From Gavia stellata (Eukaryota > Chordata > Aves > Gaviiformes > Gaviidae), in the NCBI RefSeq assembly GCF_030936135.1, contig NC_082613.1, positions 5,642,001-5,706,000 on the forward strand: 64,000 nt of DNA, in the 5' to 3' direction. Position 1 is the stretch's first letter. Every line of letters starts with the position of its first letter. The translations under genes were made by a program, and so were the position numbers. The notes beneath the pieces are model-generated. The model was not told the DNA's origin. It saw nothing but the letters and a program-made list of their open reading frames with translations, and did no database searches. Below are positions 40,601 to 53,779 of the stretch, one piece after another.

Positions 40601-43600
40601 TACAGTTCTAGTAGCAGAGAACTGCTACTGATAACCTTTGGGGGGAGAGACCAAAAATACTCAGTGCACTCACACTTTTATAGTACTATTTGATCATCAG
40701 GGATCTTCAGGATCTACATTTTTAGCCATTTCATTTGAAGCCAGAAACATTTCATATTAAAATAAGTAAAAATCAAGCTGAATACATTATTTTAAACTTA
40801 GTAACTTCATGACCATGCATTTTCTTCAGCACAGTCAGGCCACTGTAGGTAAAAATAATGTTATTCACAGAAATGAACATTACCTTCTTCCACATCTCTA
40901 CTACACTAGCTGCATATGCCAGTATGTGAATATATTTATGTTTGTGGTCCTGGTTGATTTTAGCACCTGGCTTAAACAATGACTGCATGAAGAGGTCCAG
41001 AAAGGCAGGAACTCGAATCTGTGAAGAAAATAAATGGTTTATTAGAGCCTGAGAATTATGAGAGGTGACTAAAAATATAATTTTTGTATCGGATATACCT
41101 TGCATACACATTCCCCCTCGGGAGCAGGTTAGATAGTTTTCTGAAGAGACCCAAACTTTTCACACACAAAAAAAAAAAAAAGAAAAAAGGGTGGGGAAAC
41201 AACAGTTACAGACTATCCTACTAAAGTATTTAAATGCCACCATTTGTTACCAGAACCCATGTTAGAACAAGGCAGTGAGAAATCTGCAATGTGCCATTCA
41301 GGCCTACTTATAACAAATTACAAGACTGGGTGGGGTTTTTTATTATTTTTTATTAAAAGAAGTTAATTCCTTGCCATCTTCATCTCCTATTGAGAAGTTC
41401 TTTAATTAATTTAATTATATGTAAAAAGCCAACGTGGAGTGATTAGGAAAAAACCCCAACAACAAAAATATCAATCCACAAGCTAATGCTAAGTAAAATA
41501 CAAGTAGTAGCTTCACATTTAGACATTACTTAAAATTATAGAGGGATAAGTCTGAGTGCTAACTTCTAATTTGTGTTGACACAATACTTAGCACAATGAG
41601 ACCTCATATTTCTGAGTGCTACTGTTAATAGAATTAAGTTTCAGAGGTTATAAAAAGATAACTACTAACCAGTTCTACTGGAGGTGGGTCCATGCTTGTA
41701 AACATTTTGAACAGGACAGTGATATCTGCTGGATTCAGAGCTCCTTTGGACAACATCGCACCAAGAGCCTGACATGCTCGAGGATAGGAGGCTGCAGTAC
41801 CCAATGCTAAAGTGATCTGACTAGCGTCATGGCCTCTAGATGAAGAGCAAACATACACAGCAACGTATTTTCTTAATTCGGACATTTTAGTTTCAGCCTC
41901 ACTCAGTCACCAGGGCACATCCGACAGAATGTAATGCCTTAGGGCAGAACCCCTTATCCTGGGTAATTATAGAAACAGGCCTGTATTTCCCTTGTTTTTT
42001 TCCAAAATGTTTGTAGAATAATAAAAATATGTATTTTTTAATAGACAGAAACTTAAATTCTTTACTGTTCTTATTTCAGGTCTCCCAGTACAGGACATTG
42101 AACTTTTCTGTTGGTCTATGAATTAAAACTTGCTACAAGAACTACTCTGCTGCAGCCAAGAATTCTCCTTTTGCTGGTGAAAGGTAATCAAGAATGAGCA
42201 AGATACAGCGGTTTACAAATTCCGGTGACCTACATTTCACTCATAATATAACTCCCACTTACTTCTCATGAGCATATCGCTGAACCTCCTGAGCAATCCG
42301 TCTGACAGCTGACCCTCCTTGCTCTTCCTGAGCTAATATGGACATCATAGATTGAGCAAAGAGATAAGTGTGTTCTCCATGGCACACCATCTTCTGTGAA
42401 GCACACATCAAAAATCTTACCAGTCAACAAGAAACATGCAAGTATGCTTCTGTGATTACATTGGCATAATAGCAAAGATTTCACTGAAATCTACTAATTG
42501 AAACAAAAAAAACCCCCAAACCCTACAAACCCCACAAAACACGAACAACTAAACAAGAAAACCAAAAACCCAAAAGCCAAGAAGAAAGTACAAAAAAGCA
42601 TAGTATCACTATGCATTGATACCGTACAAGAAGAAATAGCTAAATTGAGAACTTTGTTTCTTAAATGACAAAATCGAGAGGAAATTCTATCCAACTTACA
42701 CTCGGTACTTTCTCTGCAATATTTTAAAAGTAAGAGAAGAACAAAGCCATCCAAAAGTCATTATGCTATTTCACAACACAGAACATATGCTGGGTTGATT
42801 CAGATGGTAATTTTCACACTGACGTGGATGATAAAAGAATTATTTTAATTTGCCAGGGGACTGACTAGACTGATCTTTAGATCTTGCATTAAACGTGAAA
42901 AACAACAAATTCTACCCTCACCTTTTTACAATCCATTTAATAAATATAAGAAGTGTCATGTAAGCAACCCAAGGAATTCTTGGTCACAGAATGATCAAAA
43001 ACCATAAATTTCTACTTTTGAACTCAGATACACATTCTCTTCATAAGATTCTGTAAGACATGATAAGGTGCCAAGATTCTCTACAATCCTGCAATGATTT
43101 CCTAACCAGAAAGGAAAATGCTATTTTCTTTCCATGTTAAAAAAAACCTCAAACCCAACAACTTACAGCAAACTCAGGGAGGTTTTTTTCAAGGTTTTCT
43201 TCTCCTCCATCCAAAATTGTTGCCAGAGATGTACGCAGGACTCTGGAAAACACTTCCAGTTGCTGACATGCTGTTGAAACGCTGGTTATTTCCCCTTGAT
43301 ATCCAGCATCAGATATAAGCTATAAAGACAAAAACATCACAGAAAACTTGTATTATTTACATTTACATTTCAGATATCCTAACAAGTCTAGAAGAACACA
43401 CAGAATGTAACATTTGCCTCTGCATACCCTTACTGGAATTCATGTTCCTATTTTAAACTACAGAAAAGGAAACCAATAAAGATGTATCAAAAAGAAAGTA
43501 AACCACAGTGATACAAGAATACTTCAGAGCACACCAAGATACATCATAACATTCTTTCACTGTCACAGAAACATACAAATCTAACCGAAATGTTCCACTG

Positions 43601-46430
43601 CACCGGAAATCCAGAATTTTCAAATATAGATCAAAGGAAAAAAAATAAAATAAAAAAGTCCACAACAAACCAAAAAAAAACCCCAATAAAAAAAACTCAA
43701 AAAACAGTACTTCAAACTGGGAAAATACACTTGCTATTTGCAACCTGTAACACAATTTCTCCCACCAATATGTACTTGTATTGTTCAGATGTTTGAATAA
43801 GCAATATTATGCAGCAATACATAAAAGATACAGGCAAGATCACAACCAATATTTAATGCCAGAACAGTTAGCCCTTTATGGAGAGTCTCATTTATTAGAC
43901 TTGAGTATACTACCTTCACAGTAAAATTAAGCATTAAACAGTCGGGATGGGCTTCTGCCAACTTGTAAAAGAGATCTCTCCATGTAGTATGTGCTATCAT
44001 TTGCTCAAGCCAGGCTGGAGTCTGAAAAGATCAGAGCAATAAAGAGAAATGTCAGAATATCTAGCTGTCAAGATGATTAAGAGTAAGCCTTTTACCTCTC
44101 AAGCGTCCTGCGAGTTGTTATACAGGACTTACAAAGGAGGCTGCAGTCAAAGTTTCTACGTTCTCTAAGCCTCTGAGGACTCCAGTGAAATAGAGTTAGT
44201 TTTCTGAAACCAGTTGTTTCTTAACAAAACAGCTTTGAAAATATAATTTCCCTTCCCCCACCATCTACTACTCCGTCAGATGAAGGCGTCTATGTAGGAT
44301 CCACTCATGTAAAGATAGCAATGCGGACTCCATGCACACCTCTCCTTCCTCTGTAAAGATGGAATCTGCTTTCCGAGGGTCAAAATGCTTGATAAGTAAG
44401 CTCTTTAAATGGTTTTCTACAGTCTCCTGAACTTGCACTGGCTCAACACCTGTACAGAAGGAACAAAAAACTTGGCAGATGCAATCCAATCAAACATGGC
44501 AGCAACATCTTAAATTTTTCAGAAATTTATCAACACGCAGAAAATGAGATGACAGCCATCAGTTCTATTATCAAGCCACACTGATACAGACAGATTTACA
44601 GATTCTTGATCTTTTTTCCTAAATGCAGACTGTTTAGGGTCACAGGCAGGTCACACTATAGATAGCCTGTTTGATCTCTTCATCAGTCATGCAAACAGCA
44701 ATGCCAGTCATCTCACAAGACTGTAACTGGGCGCAATACCAAAATGCATGTATCTTAAACACAAAAGGGATTACCAGGATTGGTGCACAAACCCACCTTA
44801 CTACAGTCTAAAGTGCATCCTTTTAATATATTGGCTATCAGCTGCTTTGATAGTATACTACAAAACAATACACAAAGTAGTAGTAAGTAGTTCTACATTT
44901 CCGAAATCAGAGTATAATACTTCTGATAACGTTTACGCTAGCTAAGGGACAAAGATACCACAAGTTAATGCTGAACATGTCTTGCAACAGTCTGCCGAAG
45001 AATTCATAAGCAGACTGGTAATACAGAATTCTTGTTTCAGAGAATACAGGCATCTGTCTGAGAACCTTCCATTTAACCACTGATAGGGAATAGTAACTAG
45101 TAATAAGGTAATTGGTTTTTTTCAATATTAATTATATAATACTATTACAAAATATCAAATATTGCTAATACCATCTATGTAACAGTACCCTTGCCCTTGT
45201 GCATGAAAACAGAAACTATAGTTTATGCAGTTGCTTCAACTATATTACCCTTTATAATACAGTTTGTGGGCATTTCAAAATGTTCATCAACAGGTCACTT
45301 GTTTCCTGAGCAGAATAAATGTATTATTATAAAGAATTTAGTCACTTACACATACAGGATGACAACTTTATAATGACCCACTTCCTGAGTATGACCAAAT
45401 TTGCCACCAATTCAGATATTTCTGACAAGAGAAAGGCTATGGACCCAAACTATACTGTAACACTTATCGTACCTGTCTGAATGAGCCACTCTGCCAGCAA
45501 ATTTACAGTCTGTGCCACTGCAGTGTAATTTTCTGAGAGGAGCTGAATAACATTCTCTGGAGAACCTCCTGCTTGGAAATATCTGATGAAAGGATTGGAA
45601 AAGAACTGTTTGAAAGTTGTATTAGAAAAACAAAACGAACTGAACTCTAAAGAAAGAGAAAACAATATCATCATTTATCCATCTTCACACACGCTTCCAT
45701 ACAAAGTGATAACACCGCATCTATAACACACATAAGGTTACACTCACCTCTTTAACGTGTTAAATATAGACGGCTCCATTATATAGTCTGGGGTTGAAAA
45801 TTTCTTCAGGCATTCTTGCTGGACTTCGGCATCATCTTCTCCCTCCCCATCCTCATCATCTTGCTATTGCAAGCACAGTCAAGTCAGCCAGCTCTTGTCC
45901 CGTTTCCCCCCCCTGTACTCCTATATTTAGGCTATTTTTGCCCACATACCCGGTTCACCACAGCAAGCGATCTGCTCCCCAGACGAATACGACTTCTTAA
46001 CAGATTAGGCGCAAAACCCAAGCACCGTCTTGCAGTTGTTGTCCTCCCTTTTATCCCCCTCAAGCCCCAGGCCCCACCACAGGGAAGGCTTCCCCGCCCG
46101 CCTTCACGCTCGGCGCTTTTCGCCTCAGCTCAGAGCCCCAAACGCGGCTCCCCCCACCCCCAGAGCGAGAGGGCCCGGGAGCTCCACCCGAACCCACCCG
46201 GGGACCCGGCGGCGCCCCTCGGGAGAAGCCCTCCGCTCTCCAGAGCGGCGCGGAGGGAGAGCGCTCCCCCTCGCAGGCCGCTTCAGGCCCGCCGCCGGGC
46301 TGCCGCCTCCCGCCGCACGACCGGGCAGCCCCGCGCCGCCGCTAAGGCGCCCGCAAGTGCTCACCGTCCCTCCGTCCGCCTCGTTCCCCCACTCCGCCGC
46401 GCTGCCTTCGAAGTAATCCGCGTCCTCCAT
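37677..46430 (-). CDS. NELFCD: Negative elongation factor subunit C/D (TH1L), fifteen exons
   Basis: Core subunit of the NELF complex, which with DSIF holds RNA polymerase II in promoter-proximal pause. Exons in coding order: 46365-46430, 45748-45863, 45473-45582, 44340-44449, 43914-44021, 43167-43319, 42263-42393, 41670-41835, 40884-41018, 40207-40346, 39417-39531, 38991-39086, 38612-38752, 38117-38246 and 37677-37711. They total 1752 nt, 583 aa. The chain starts [20 protein letters not shown], which matches human from its internal Met10 (MDEDYYGSAAEWGDEADG). An acidic stretch [13 protein letters not shown] follows, then the TH1 helical domain, closely matching human throughout. No ATG in frame was seen upstream, so this start is preferred. 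The last exon holds only 11 codons plus stop, ending CKSNFIMMN where human has CKSNFIMVN. No break was found. Confidence 0.97.
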
Positions 46431-46960
46431 GGCTCCTCCCGTCCCGCCCCAGGCCGACACAGCCGCGGCGACTGCCGGAACCAGGCCGCGACCGCCCCCC
46501 TGGGCGGAGCGGCGCGGAATGGCGGGCGCCCGGAGGGTGGAGCCGCTGCCCCCGCCGGGCAGGGCCGGGGCGAGCAGGGCGGGAACCGCCGCGGCGGCCG
46601 CCCTCGCAGTGGGAGGCGGCGGCGGCTGGTGCGTGAAGCTGGTCGCCCTTCTGCTGCTGCGGGACGGTGCGGGATTTCCTGCGCCAGAGCCGTCCCCCGC
46701 CCCAGGAGGCGCTGACAGGGGCCGGCGGGGCGCGGTGCCGGGCCGGCCGTTGCCTCACGCCTCAGCGCTGCTCTTCGCTGGAGCGGGCGTTCACGGCGGT
46801 GAAGCCGTTGCGTGGTGAACTACGGCTGGAACCACCCGTGAACGCCAGCAGATAAAAATTAAATACGGAAACGTAAAAGCGGGCCCCGTGGCGGTGGTCC
46901 CCGAGGAGTGGAGGTTCGCTCTGTCCCGGTTCCAGCGCTTCATCCCCGGTTAGTCACTGC
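46040..46960 (-). promoter_or_regulatory. NELFCD: CpG-island promoter of NELFCD
   Basis: Dense GC/CpG block spanning exon 1 of NELFCD and about 500 bases upstream. Long open frames on both strands here come from base composition. The ATG sits in GAGCCATGG context. No TATA box is seen. The outer edge carries the hairpin described separately. Confidence 0.7.
46786..46846 (+). other. Strong nested hairpin upstream of NELFCD
   Basis: Outer arms GGCGTTCACGG (46786-46796) and CCGTGAACGCC (46836-46846) pair perfectly over 11 bp. Inner arms AGCCGT (46803-46808) and ACGGCT (46822-46827) pair over 6 bp around a 13-base loop, with about 3 more pairs possible between. The size (about 61 nt, two small internal loops) is like a microRNA precursor, but expression is unknown. 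It could also act as a DNA cruciform or palindromic protein site. Confidence 0.6.
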
Positions 46961-48090
46961 CGGAGAGCCAAGGCAGAAGACAGAGGGAAAAAACAGAGGG
47001 AAAAAGAAGCCAATGGAAATTTAAAATCAAAGTTCCCTACCCAGCAAAACTTCCCAAAGCCTCCCCGCGCAGCAGCAGCAATTAGACGGGGACTGTAAGG
47101 GAAGAGGGAAAACCGGGATGTGTTGCTCTTCTGGCTGCAGTTGTGTAACCGCAGTTTCCTGGCACTTTCTAAGCGTGAAGAGGGTATTGAACAACAGCAA
47201 GAAGTGGATAGTAATGATCAGATGTTATGGTAGAATAATAAACTAGCAAGTAGAAAAAAAAAAAGAGTTGAAGAACAGGAAAGATAACTTTGGTGGAATG
47301 GAAGTGGTAACATTCTTAGGACCAAATTTTAGTGGTAAAGTTTGAGGATTGGCATTGGTGTGACCCTGTGCACACGAAACTTGCCGAGAATAACATTAGA
47401 TAACATTTCTGCCTTTTCTCATTGCAAACAAATGTTTTTTTGGTTCCTTTTAGCCTAAGACAAAATCCTGAAGTCTTTGATCTAAAAAAGTCTCAATAAA
47501 CCAACTGTAGTCCCTACAAATAACACTATTGGCATTACAGTTAGCAGTTTCATTTCTGGGCAGCAGAGAGGTCTGTGCTGCGTGAGCCAAGTTCCCTCTT
47601 TCTGAGGCTCTTAGGACATCTGTAAGCAGGCAGGGCAGCCTGTTACACAGGATTTGTTCCCCTGTACATGAAGCTGGATCCCCGGAGCAGTGGTTGTGCT
47701 CACCTCGGGACCTTGGTATAGCCCTTCTTGGGGGTGCTGAGAGAGAGGGTCCCGAGGAGAGCGGCTGAGCTGGGGTGCTGACCGAACGCAACCGGCCAAG
47801 AGGACCCCCCCCAGCAAAGGGAGGGACTAGGAAGTTACAGATGAATGAAGAAGGGCTAAGTCTAAAATGAAAACTGATCGTACAATCTGACCTTAGGCAA
47901 GGAGATAGGCATTACTGAAATGGAGACCATGTGAGAGAAACAGAGCCCCTTTGTCTCTCTTCAGATCGACTCCTGTTCTTCAGTTGTATAAGAGTTTAAC
48001 TGTGAGAAAGGGGAGGGGGAGGGTGTGTTCTGGGATTTGGAGGGCAGCCAAGAGCATTGCTGATTAATTATTTAAAAGGTCCTTTATTCT
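46960..48090. other. Intergenic, no gene seen
   Basis: Sequence between the NELFCD CpG island and the ORF pair at 48.1-48.6 kb. No family-like open frame, repeat or RNA gene was recognised. Confidence 0.5.
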
Positions 48091-48100
48091 CCTTCAGTTT

Positions 48101-48573
48101 CTAACTGAAAAATAGTAAAAAGAAATTACGTAGTCTTCTATGCAGTTCATGAAATCGCTTGGTAGGAAAGGCCAAAAAACGCTGTTCAGAAATAAGTTGT
48201 CGTAGGATCTTCAAGAGAGACAGTCCCTGTTCAAGTGTGGTCACTGTACTAGTTAAAAGGCTTACTGCACTTAAAATTTCAGTATAGAAAATACACACCA
48301 CCACCTGAACCGCAGCAGTGTGAGTTGTGCTCTCATATGCTGCCCTACAGTGGTGAAGCAACCCTTCTGAAACATATCTTCAAAGTTTTTGTGAGCCCAG
48401 GATAATGTTCTTTTTGCTCTGTCAACAGAAAGGGAAAGAGACTTCTTCAGAATAAAAGGCATGAATTGAAGTGCAACGGACACATTCTCTACCTGTGCTA
48501 GACAATTGCTCAACTGCTCGCAGTCAGGAAGACAGTAATGTAGTATTTCAATGCTTATGGAAGCACTGGCCAT
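48101..48573 (-). pseudogene. Unrecognised ORF in two overlapping frames
   Basis: Reading leftward, an ATG at 48573 (context AAAAATGG) opens a frame starting MASASISIEILHYCLPDCEQ and continuing with helix-like sequence to about residue 70. It then runs into low-quality sequence and stops at 48271. A second frame, open to 48101, carries on in the same style (HHCRAAYESTTHTAAVQVVV, then LEQGLSLLKILRQLISEQRF and FHELHRRLRNF). The two fit best as one protein of about 155 residues with a single -1/+2 shift near 48355-48375. No GT-AG intron explains the join. Options: a real gene with an assembly indel, a decayed single-exon gene or retrocopy, or chance. I do not recognise the family. No poly(A) tail or target duplication was noticed. 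Confidence 0.45.
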
Positions 48574-48599
48574 TTTTTATGAGGAAAGAACTGGGAGTG

Positions 48600-51500
48600 A
48601 AGTGACAGGCTGAGGCTGGAGGCCAATGGAAATATCCTTGAGAAAAAGTTTTTGGCTTATCTCCATTTAGTTAGCGGGCAATTTCCATCTTGTAGACGTG
48701 AGAAAATAATAGCATACTCGGAACAGACAGTGGGATTAACAAGTCAGAACTCCTAAGAAAATACTGGACCTGAATTTAATCTATCCCAAACCAAGAAAGA
48801 AAAAGTATTTTCTGAGAGTTGACTAAGAAACATCTATACACCTCTTGTGCTTCATCAGCTCTTTTTTTTGGCTTGTAATGATGTACAGTGTTGTAAGACG
48901 TAGGACAAGTTCTCTGAAGGTGATTTCAGAGTAACTATTATACTACCCTAACAGAAGATTCAGAAAATTTAAAATTGGAGAAAAAGCAAGTCCAGAACTT
49001 AACAAACATTCCAATGAAACTGGATGGGAAAACCACAAAGCTGAGACTTTGTGAGACTTAGGAGGAGATTCTAGTTCTTTACAGAAGGCTCAAACAAATA
49101 CACTTTGTATGACAGATGTCTTTATATGGGTAGGAGAGGCTTCCTTCCCATGACCGAAATTTGCTGTGCATCTCCTAGGTAGGATATTTGGATCTGCAGT
49201 CTGGAGAATTTCATTGTGCTCAGAGCTTATGGCCTGAAATAGTACATCTTAGCCTCAGTAAAGCATTTTCAGACCAGGTAAAAGTTTTTTCTAGGGACAA
49301 CAGTTGGACTTGTAGGACTTCAATGGTAATTATGCTACGAAACTCACTGCTTAGTTGAGTAGAAAAAGGGAACAGTCCACAGGACCAACTGCCAGCGACA
49401 GACATAGTGGTATTAGACATTAATGATACTAGTAATTTCACTGGCTGAATCTTAAAACTAGAAGTTCTTTTGTCTTTATATCTTTAGATCTCTTTATTTT
49501 GATTGCAGTTAACAGAAAATTATTATTATTTTTTTAATATATAAAGAATGAACAATACTCAAAGCATTTACTTTCAGCTTTCCTTGAGGAGAAAACTAGG
49601 GACCTGTAACAGAGCCAGACATTTGCTGAATAGCCCTTTGCAGAAGAATTGCAATAGCCAAGCTTTCCCCACTTCAGGTCAATAAACAAGAAGCAAAGTC
49701 AGATCAAAACCAACAGTTTCAAGGTATCATTTAAACCATGGTGAAACACTAAACATACCAGAAATTGATTTTGCAAACTAAACTTTTACATCTTTGAATG
49801 GAAACAATGTTGGTTCTCTTCTTGGGTTTAACTGTGTTCTCCCATATGGATTTGTGTTTTACAAAGTTTCAGTGAAATGTTCATAAATAAAAGCACTTAC
49901 ATTTACCTGAATGTCCCTGAAAGATTTTATTATCCAGCAAATGAATGCAACAAATCTTCCTTAAATGCATATTTGACTACATTTTGTGTGTATAATATTC
50001 TTGAGTCACAATTCCCACCTAATGAGATTTTGATGAGGCAGTGAGCATATTAAAGATAAAATTTTGAGCCCAATAAATATACTATGCAGGCCAGCCTCAG
50101 AGTCTCTGCTGCATGCTTTGAAAAAGCAGTAAAGGCATCCTGCAAAGTAGATGTGCGTGAAGAAGAGCCAGATCTAGAGATTTTTTACCTTTTTTAAAAA
50201 AAAAAAAACCCCAGAAGTGAAGATTGGTTTCATAAAGGTTGGGAATGGCTCTTCTAAGGGAGTAAAGAATAAAACAAGTATCAAATGCTCAAGTTTCAAT
50301 TCCACCCAACCATCAAAATTAGTTGCTTAATTTTTGAGCAGATTACTTAACAACTATGCTTCAAGATTTCCTACCTAAAGAAGGGCTGAATATAATACAG
50401 CTGAAGAAATCATCCAACTTCATTTGGTTCCTTCCTAGAACAAAAGAAAAATCCCAAACAGAAGAGCCGACTTCCAACAAAACTGTTTGCCTTTTATTCA
50501 TATGTTTTTTAAAAATATCCACCCTGGCATTCTCTGTATGCTAATTACCTCCGCTCCTTGCCCTCTACAAATTCTATTATCATAAATTTGTACTTTGTAG
50601 TCGTTAGCCCTTTACAAATCAGCCAATACATTCAACTTGAGATAAGGTAATAACTTTCAAATCAAGTAGGAAATTACAGCAGCATCAAGTTAGGCTAATG
50701 AGTTTTGGCTAAAGAGTTCTTCCTTCTCAAGCAGAACCTCAAGATAAAGCATTTTTGTTTGTACCTTGAGATTCACAATTACTGGTAAGAGTTATTCCAG
50801 ACATTGAACACCATGACACTTTGCTAGGTAACTAAGAAGTATTCTGAGACAAAACAAGGTGGTTTTTAGATTGCTGACATAATGGAATTCTAGTCTCCCT
50901 CAAACATCAACTTAAAGGTTGGAACAGTATTTATATACTGTGGATGGCTTAAAAGCATAGCCTCACAATGCCCCAAGTGCTTTTCAAGATGAGCCTATAG
51001 TGGAAACATGTTCTTGCTTCAAAGCAAGTTCCAGTTGATTTGCATACCAATCATTAAACTTCACTGAAGTATCTCCCAGTTCTAGAATGTATGTATTAAG
51101 TGCATTTTTTGCAGTTCCTTAGTTGGAGATATCCTGGCCTTTTAGTTAATACATTCTCTGACCTTTAAAATTTATATAAGGATCCCAAACTGGGTCACTT
51201 ACCTGGGGAATGAAGAATTTTCCCCCTAAATATATTTTTCAGTGTCCAAGGAGATGGATTTAGGAGTCTTGTTTATCTAGCTTTCTCTAGTTCCTTTGAA
51301 CTTTCAGTGAGGTTGTCTCCTAACTTTCTTTCATAGCTGCTCTATTCTCTCTTATCAACCATATACATTTATAAGAGTATGTGGGGTGGGGGGGTGAGGA
51401 CAGGAGAAAGTAGTTGAATCCAAAGGCAGCAGTTTGTGGGCCATGATGTTGGACAGAACAATGGGTTGTAAGCTCCCCCGTTCTAAATCACAAACAGGTT

Positions 51501-52515
51501 GACAAGAGCTGTTGCCTGTGGCAGCACTGGGCTTCCAGACTCTCTTACATGGATGAACCTTTGTAGCCCAGCAGAGTTTTGCCCTGTGGGAAACAGAACT
51601 CAAGGTTAGCACCAAAACTTTCATGAAATCTGTTACTTCATTTTGGATGTTGTGCCTTCAGGCAAAAAGAGAACGGAGATTAAAAATACTGAGATACATA
51701 TGAATCATCACACACACACACTTCAGGAAAGACACGCTGTCTCCTACGGCTCTAGCTTAATACAGGTTTGAAATACCTTTCAGTAACGCTCTGAGGTCTT
51801 ACACAGACATGTATTTGGTTCTATCACCCAACCCCTTCATTTGTCTTTTTATGGAAGCTCTTACGATCCTGCCAACAGAAAACTGATAATGGGCCCCCTT
51901 TCCAAGGAGCCTTACAGTCGCAAGCCTGATGCAGTAATTCATAACCCTTATACAGCTGCTCCTTTCCCTGCCCAATCTCTGCTGGCACTCTAGCATTTTA
52001 GTTGCAAGAATGATACAATTCCAAAGCCATTGTCAAATGCTGGAAAACTAGATAGAAATGCTATACTTCACTATTAATCATTCACGTAAAATTCACAGCC
52101 TAAAAACATTCGTTTGCATAACAGAATAACAGAACTGAGAGAATTCCCAACATTACTACCTCTGTCATAAGCTTGCTCTTTCTCCAAACTTGAGTAGTAC
52201 GTAAAAAGTATTAGCCAACTCATTTAATAAAACAACTGGGTAAATTAAGTGAAGAGATACATTCACATTTTAATTTTGAATTTGCTTACATTTGTCTACC
52301 GGTACCCCAGCCTTAGAAAGCATGTTATGTTACATAAAAAACCGTAATGTCAGCATCTTCTCCCTCAAAAAGGTATCATTCTTTCTGTACTTGGGACAAT
52401 GTTTAAAGGCTTTATTTTGTCCTGTCATTAAAATAAAGATTTTTGAGGCAGACTTCCTAAGTGAAAAAAATTAGGAAATCCTGTAAATTCTTGTTTAGTG
52501 GTTTTTTGTTTTGTG

Positions 52516-52548
<33 letters not shown>

Positions 52549-53540
52549 TAAAATTACCTACTACTAATTTGGTCAGTTACCCCTTGCTGCAGAGATTATC
52601 AGTGAGCACTTGCTGTTGTTAACCTAGAGAAGAACTCCCTACTTTTTCCACAGAATCAGGCTCACTTTATAGGACCCGGAAGTTAGAAAAAAACCCCACC
52701 TTATGATTTTTATGTTTAATGCAGTGAGAGGTTAGTTTGCCTCCCACCTCCTCCCAAGTTGCTTTCCCAAGTAGACTTGTGCTTTAAACTGCACCCATTT
52801 TGCTCAGCTCAGTACATTAAAAGTAGACAGGTTAAAAAGCAGTTTTAACTTTTAATTAAAAGATGAGAATCAGGGTTGAAAACAGCCAATTATGAAGCCA
52901 GTACTCATGGCTGAAAATTTAGCAATCTCTGCAATACAGTAAAATACTCTAAAGCAGTTTACCTACCTAGTAACTGAAACACATCCACTCACAGTATTTA
53001 AGGTAACTGGTTATGCCCAGGATTAAAACAGGTTCACTCTTGGAATTTCTATCTTGTCCGTCACCAGAGAGATTTTTCAGTGTAATGGCTTTCATCAGCA
53101 GAGGTTCAGAAATCCCCTTTGTAGCTTATTTGATTTGCAAAGACACTTCAAAGTTTGTCATAGAACAGACTTTCACCCAATGGATGAATTTTCAGAAATA
53201 GCAAGCTGAGGAAGAAGGGTACAGTTTTGGTTTTGGACTTCAAACAGATGTTTGCTTGTAAGTATTTTTACTGTTACACAAACTCAACATGGATTTTAGG
53301 GATGAGGACCTGTTCTGATAGTGATCTATGGCCCTGATCCTGCTTCTTACAGTTAGTAGGAGTTTTATCATCTACGTCCACGGAAGAGGTCTTATGAGTG
53401 CCAGCATTGTTAGAAATACACATAGCATATTAGATACAGCTGGGGGAAGAAAAGAACTTACTCTCTTCCAGAATAAGTTACGTAATTTTATAACTTACAA
53501 AAACTTTATCAATCTTAGACATTTGTATAGCACCAATCAC
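48600..53540. other. Intergenic, no gene seen
   Basis: AT-rich sequence with a short CA run (51709-51721) and a 29-T run at 52516-52544. Minus-strand open frames at 51355-51996 show no recognised family. Segments near 53326-53400 faintly resemble old amniote repeats but could not be assigned. Confidence 0.5.
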
Positions 53541-53554
53541 CAACAGTATTATCA

Positions 53555-53770
53555 CTAAGGCACTGGACTGGTACTCGGCTGTCATGGGGTCTGTCTCCGT
53601 ATCTGTGGTCAATTTCCTGTGTAATCATGTTTATATCTTTTGTTTTTCCTGGTACGTAATTTTCAACATTGGAAAATAGGGTATAATACAAAACATCCTA
53701 CATCATTTACAGGAATATTGCATCATGACTAATTACAAGGTGCTCAGATTCTAAAGTGATGAACGTTAAT
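53555..53770 (+). repeat. Ancient MIR-type (amniote CORE-SINE) copy
   Basis: The order of segments follows an amniote MIR. A tRNA-like head reads AAGGCACTGGACTGGTACTC. Then come CAATTTCCTGTG, GGAAAATAGGGTATAATAC and CATTTACAGGAATATTGCAT. The tail is AAGGTGCTCAGATTCTAAAG, close to the consensus stretch around AAAGCGCTTTGAGAT. About 215 bases, strongly diverged, so inserted long before modern birds. Assigned by eye. Confidence 0.65.
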
Positions 53771-53779
53771 ACTTCTGTG

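Noticed and set aside
45816-46715. 299-codon + strand open frame over NELFCD exons 1-2
   Set aside because: It lies antisense to verified NELFCD exons in a CpG island. The Pro/Ala/Arg-rich translation reflects base composition.
51355-51996. Two - strand open frames of 65-89 codons
   Set aside because: Different frames with no recognisable family and no shared pattern; kept as intergenic.
53326-53400. Possible second old repeat (GGCCCTGATCCTGC start)
   Set aside because: Resembles the start of some old amniote repeats, but too short and diverged to name by eye.
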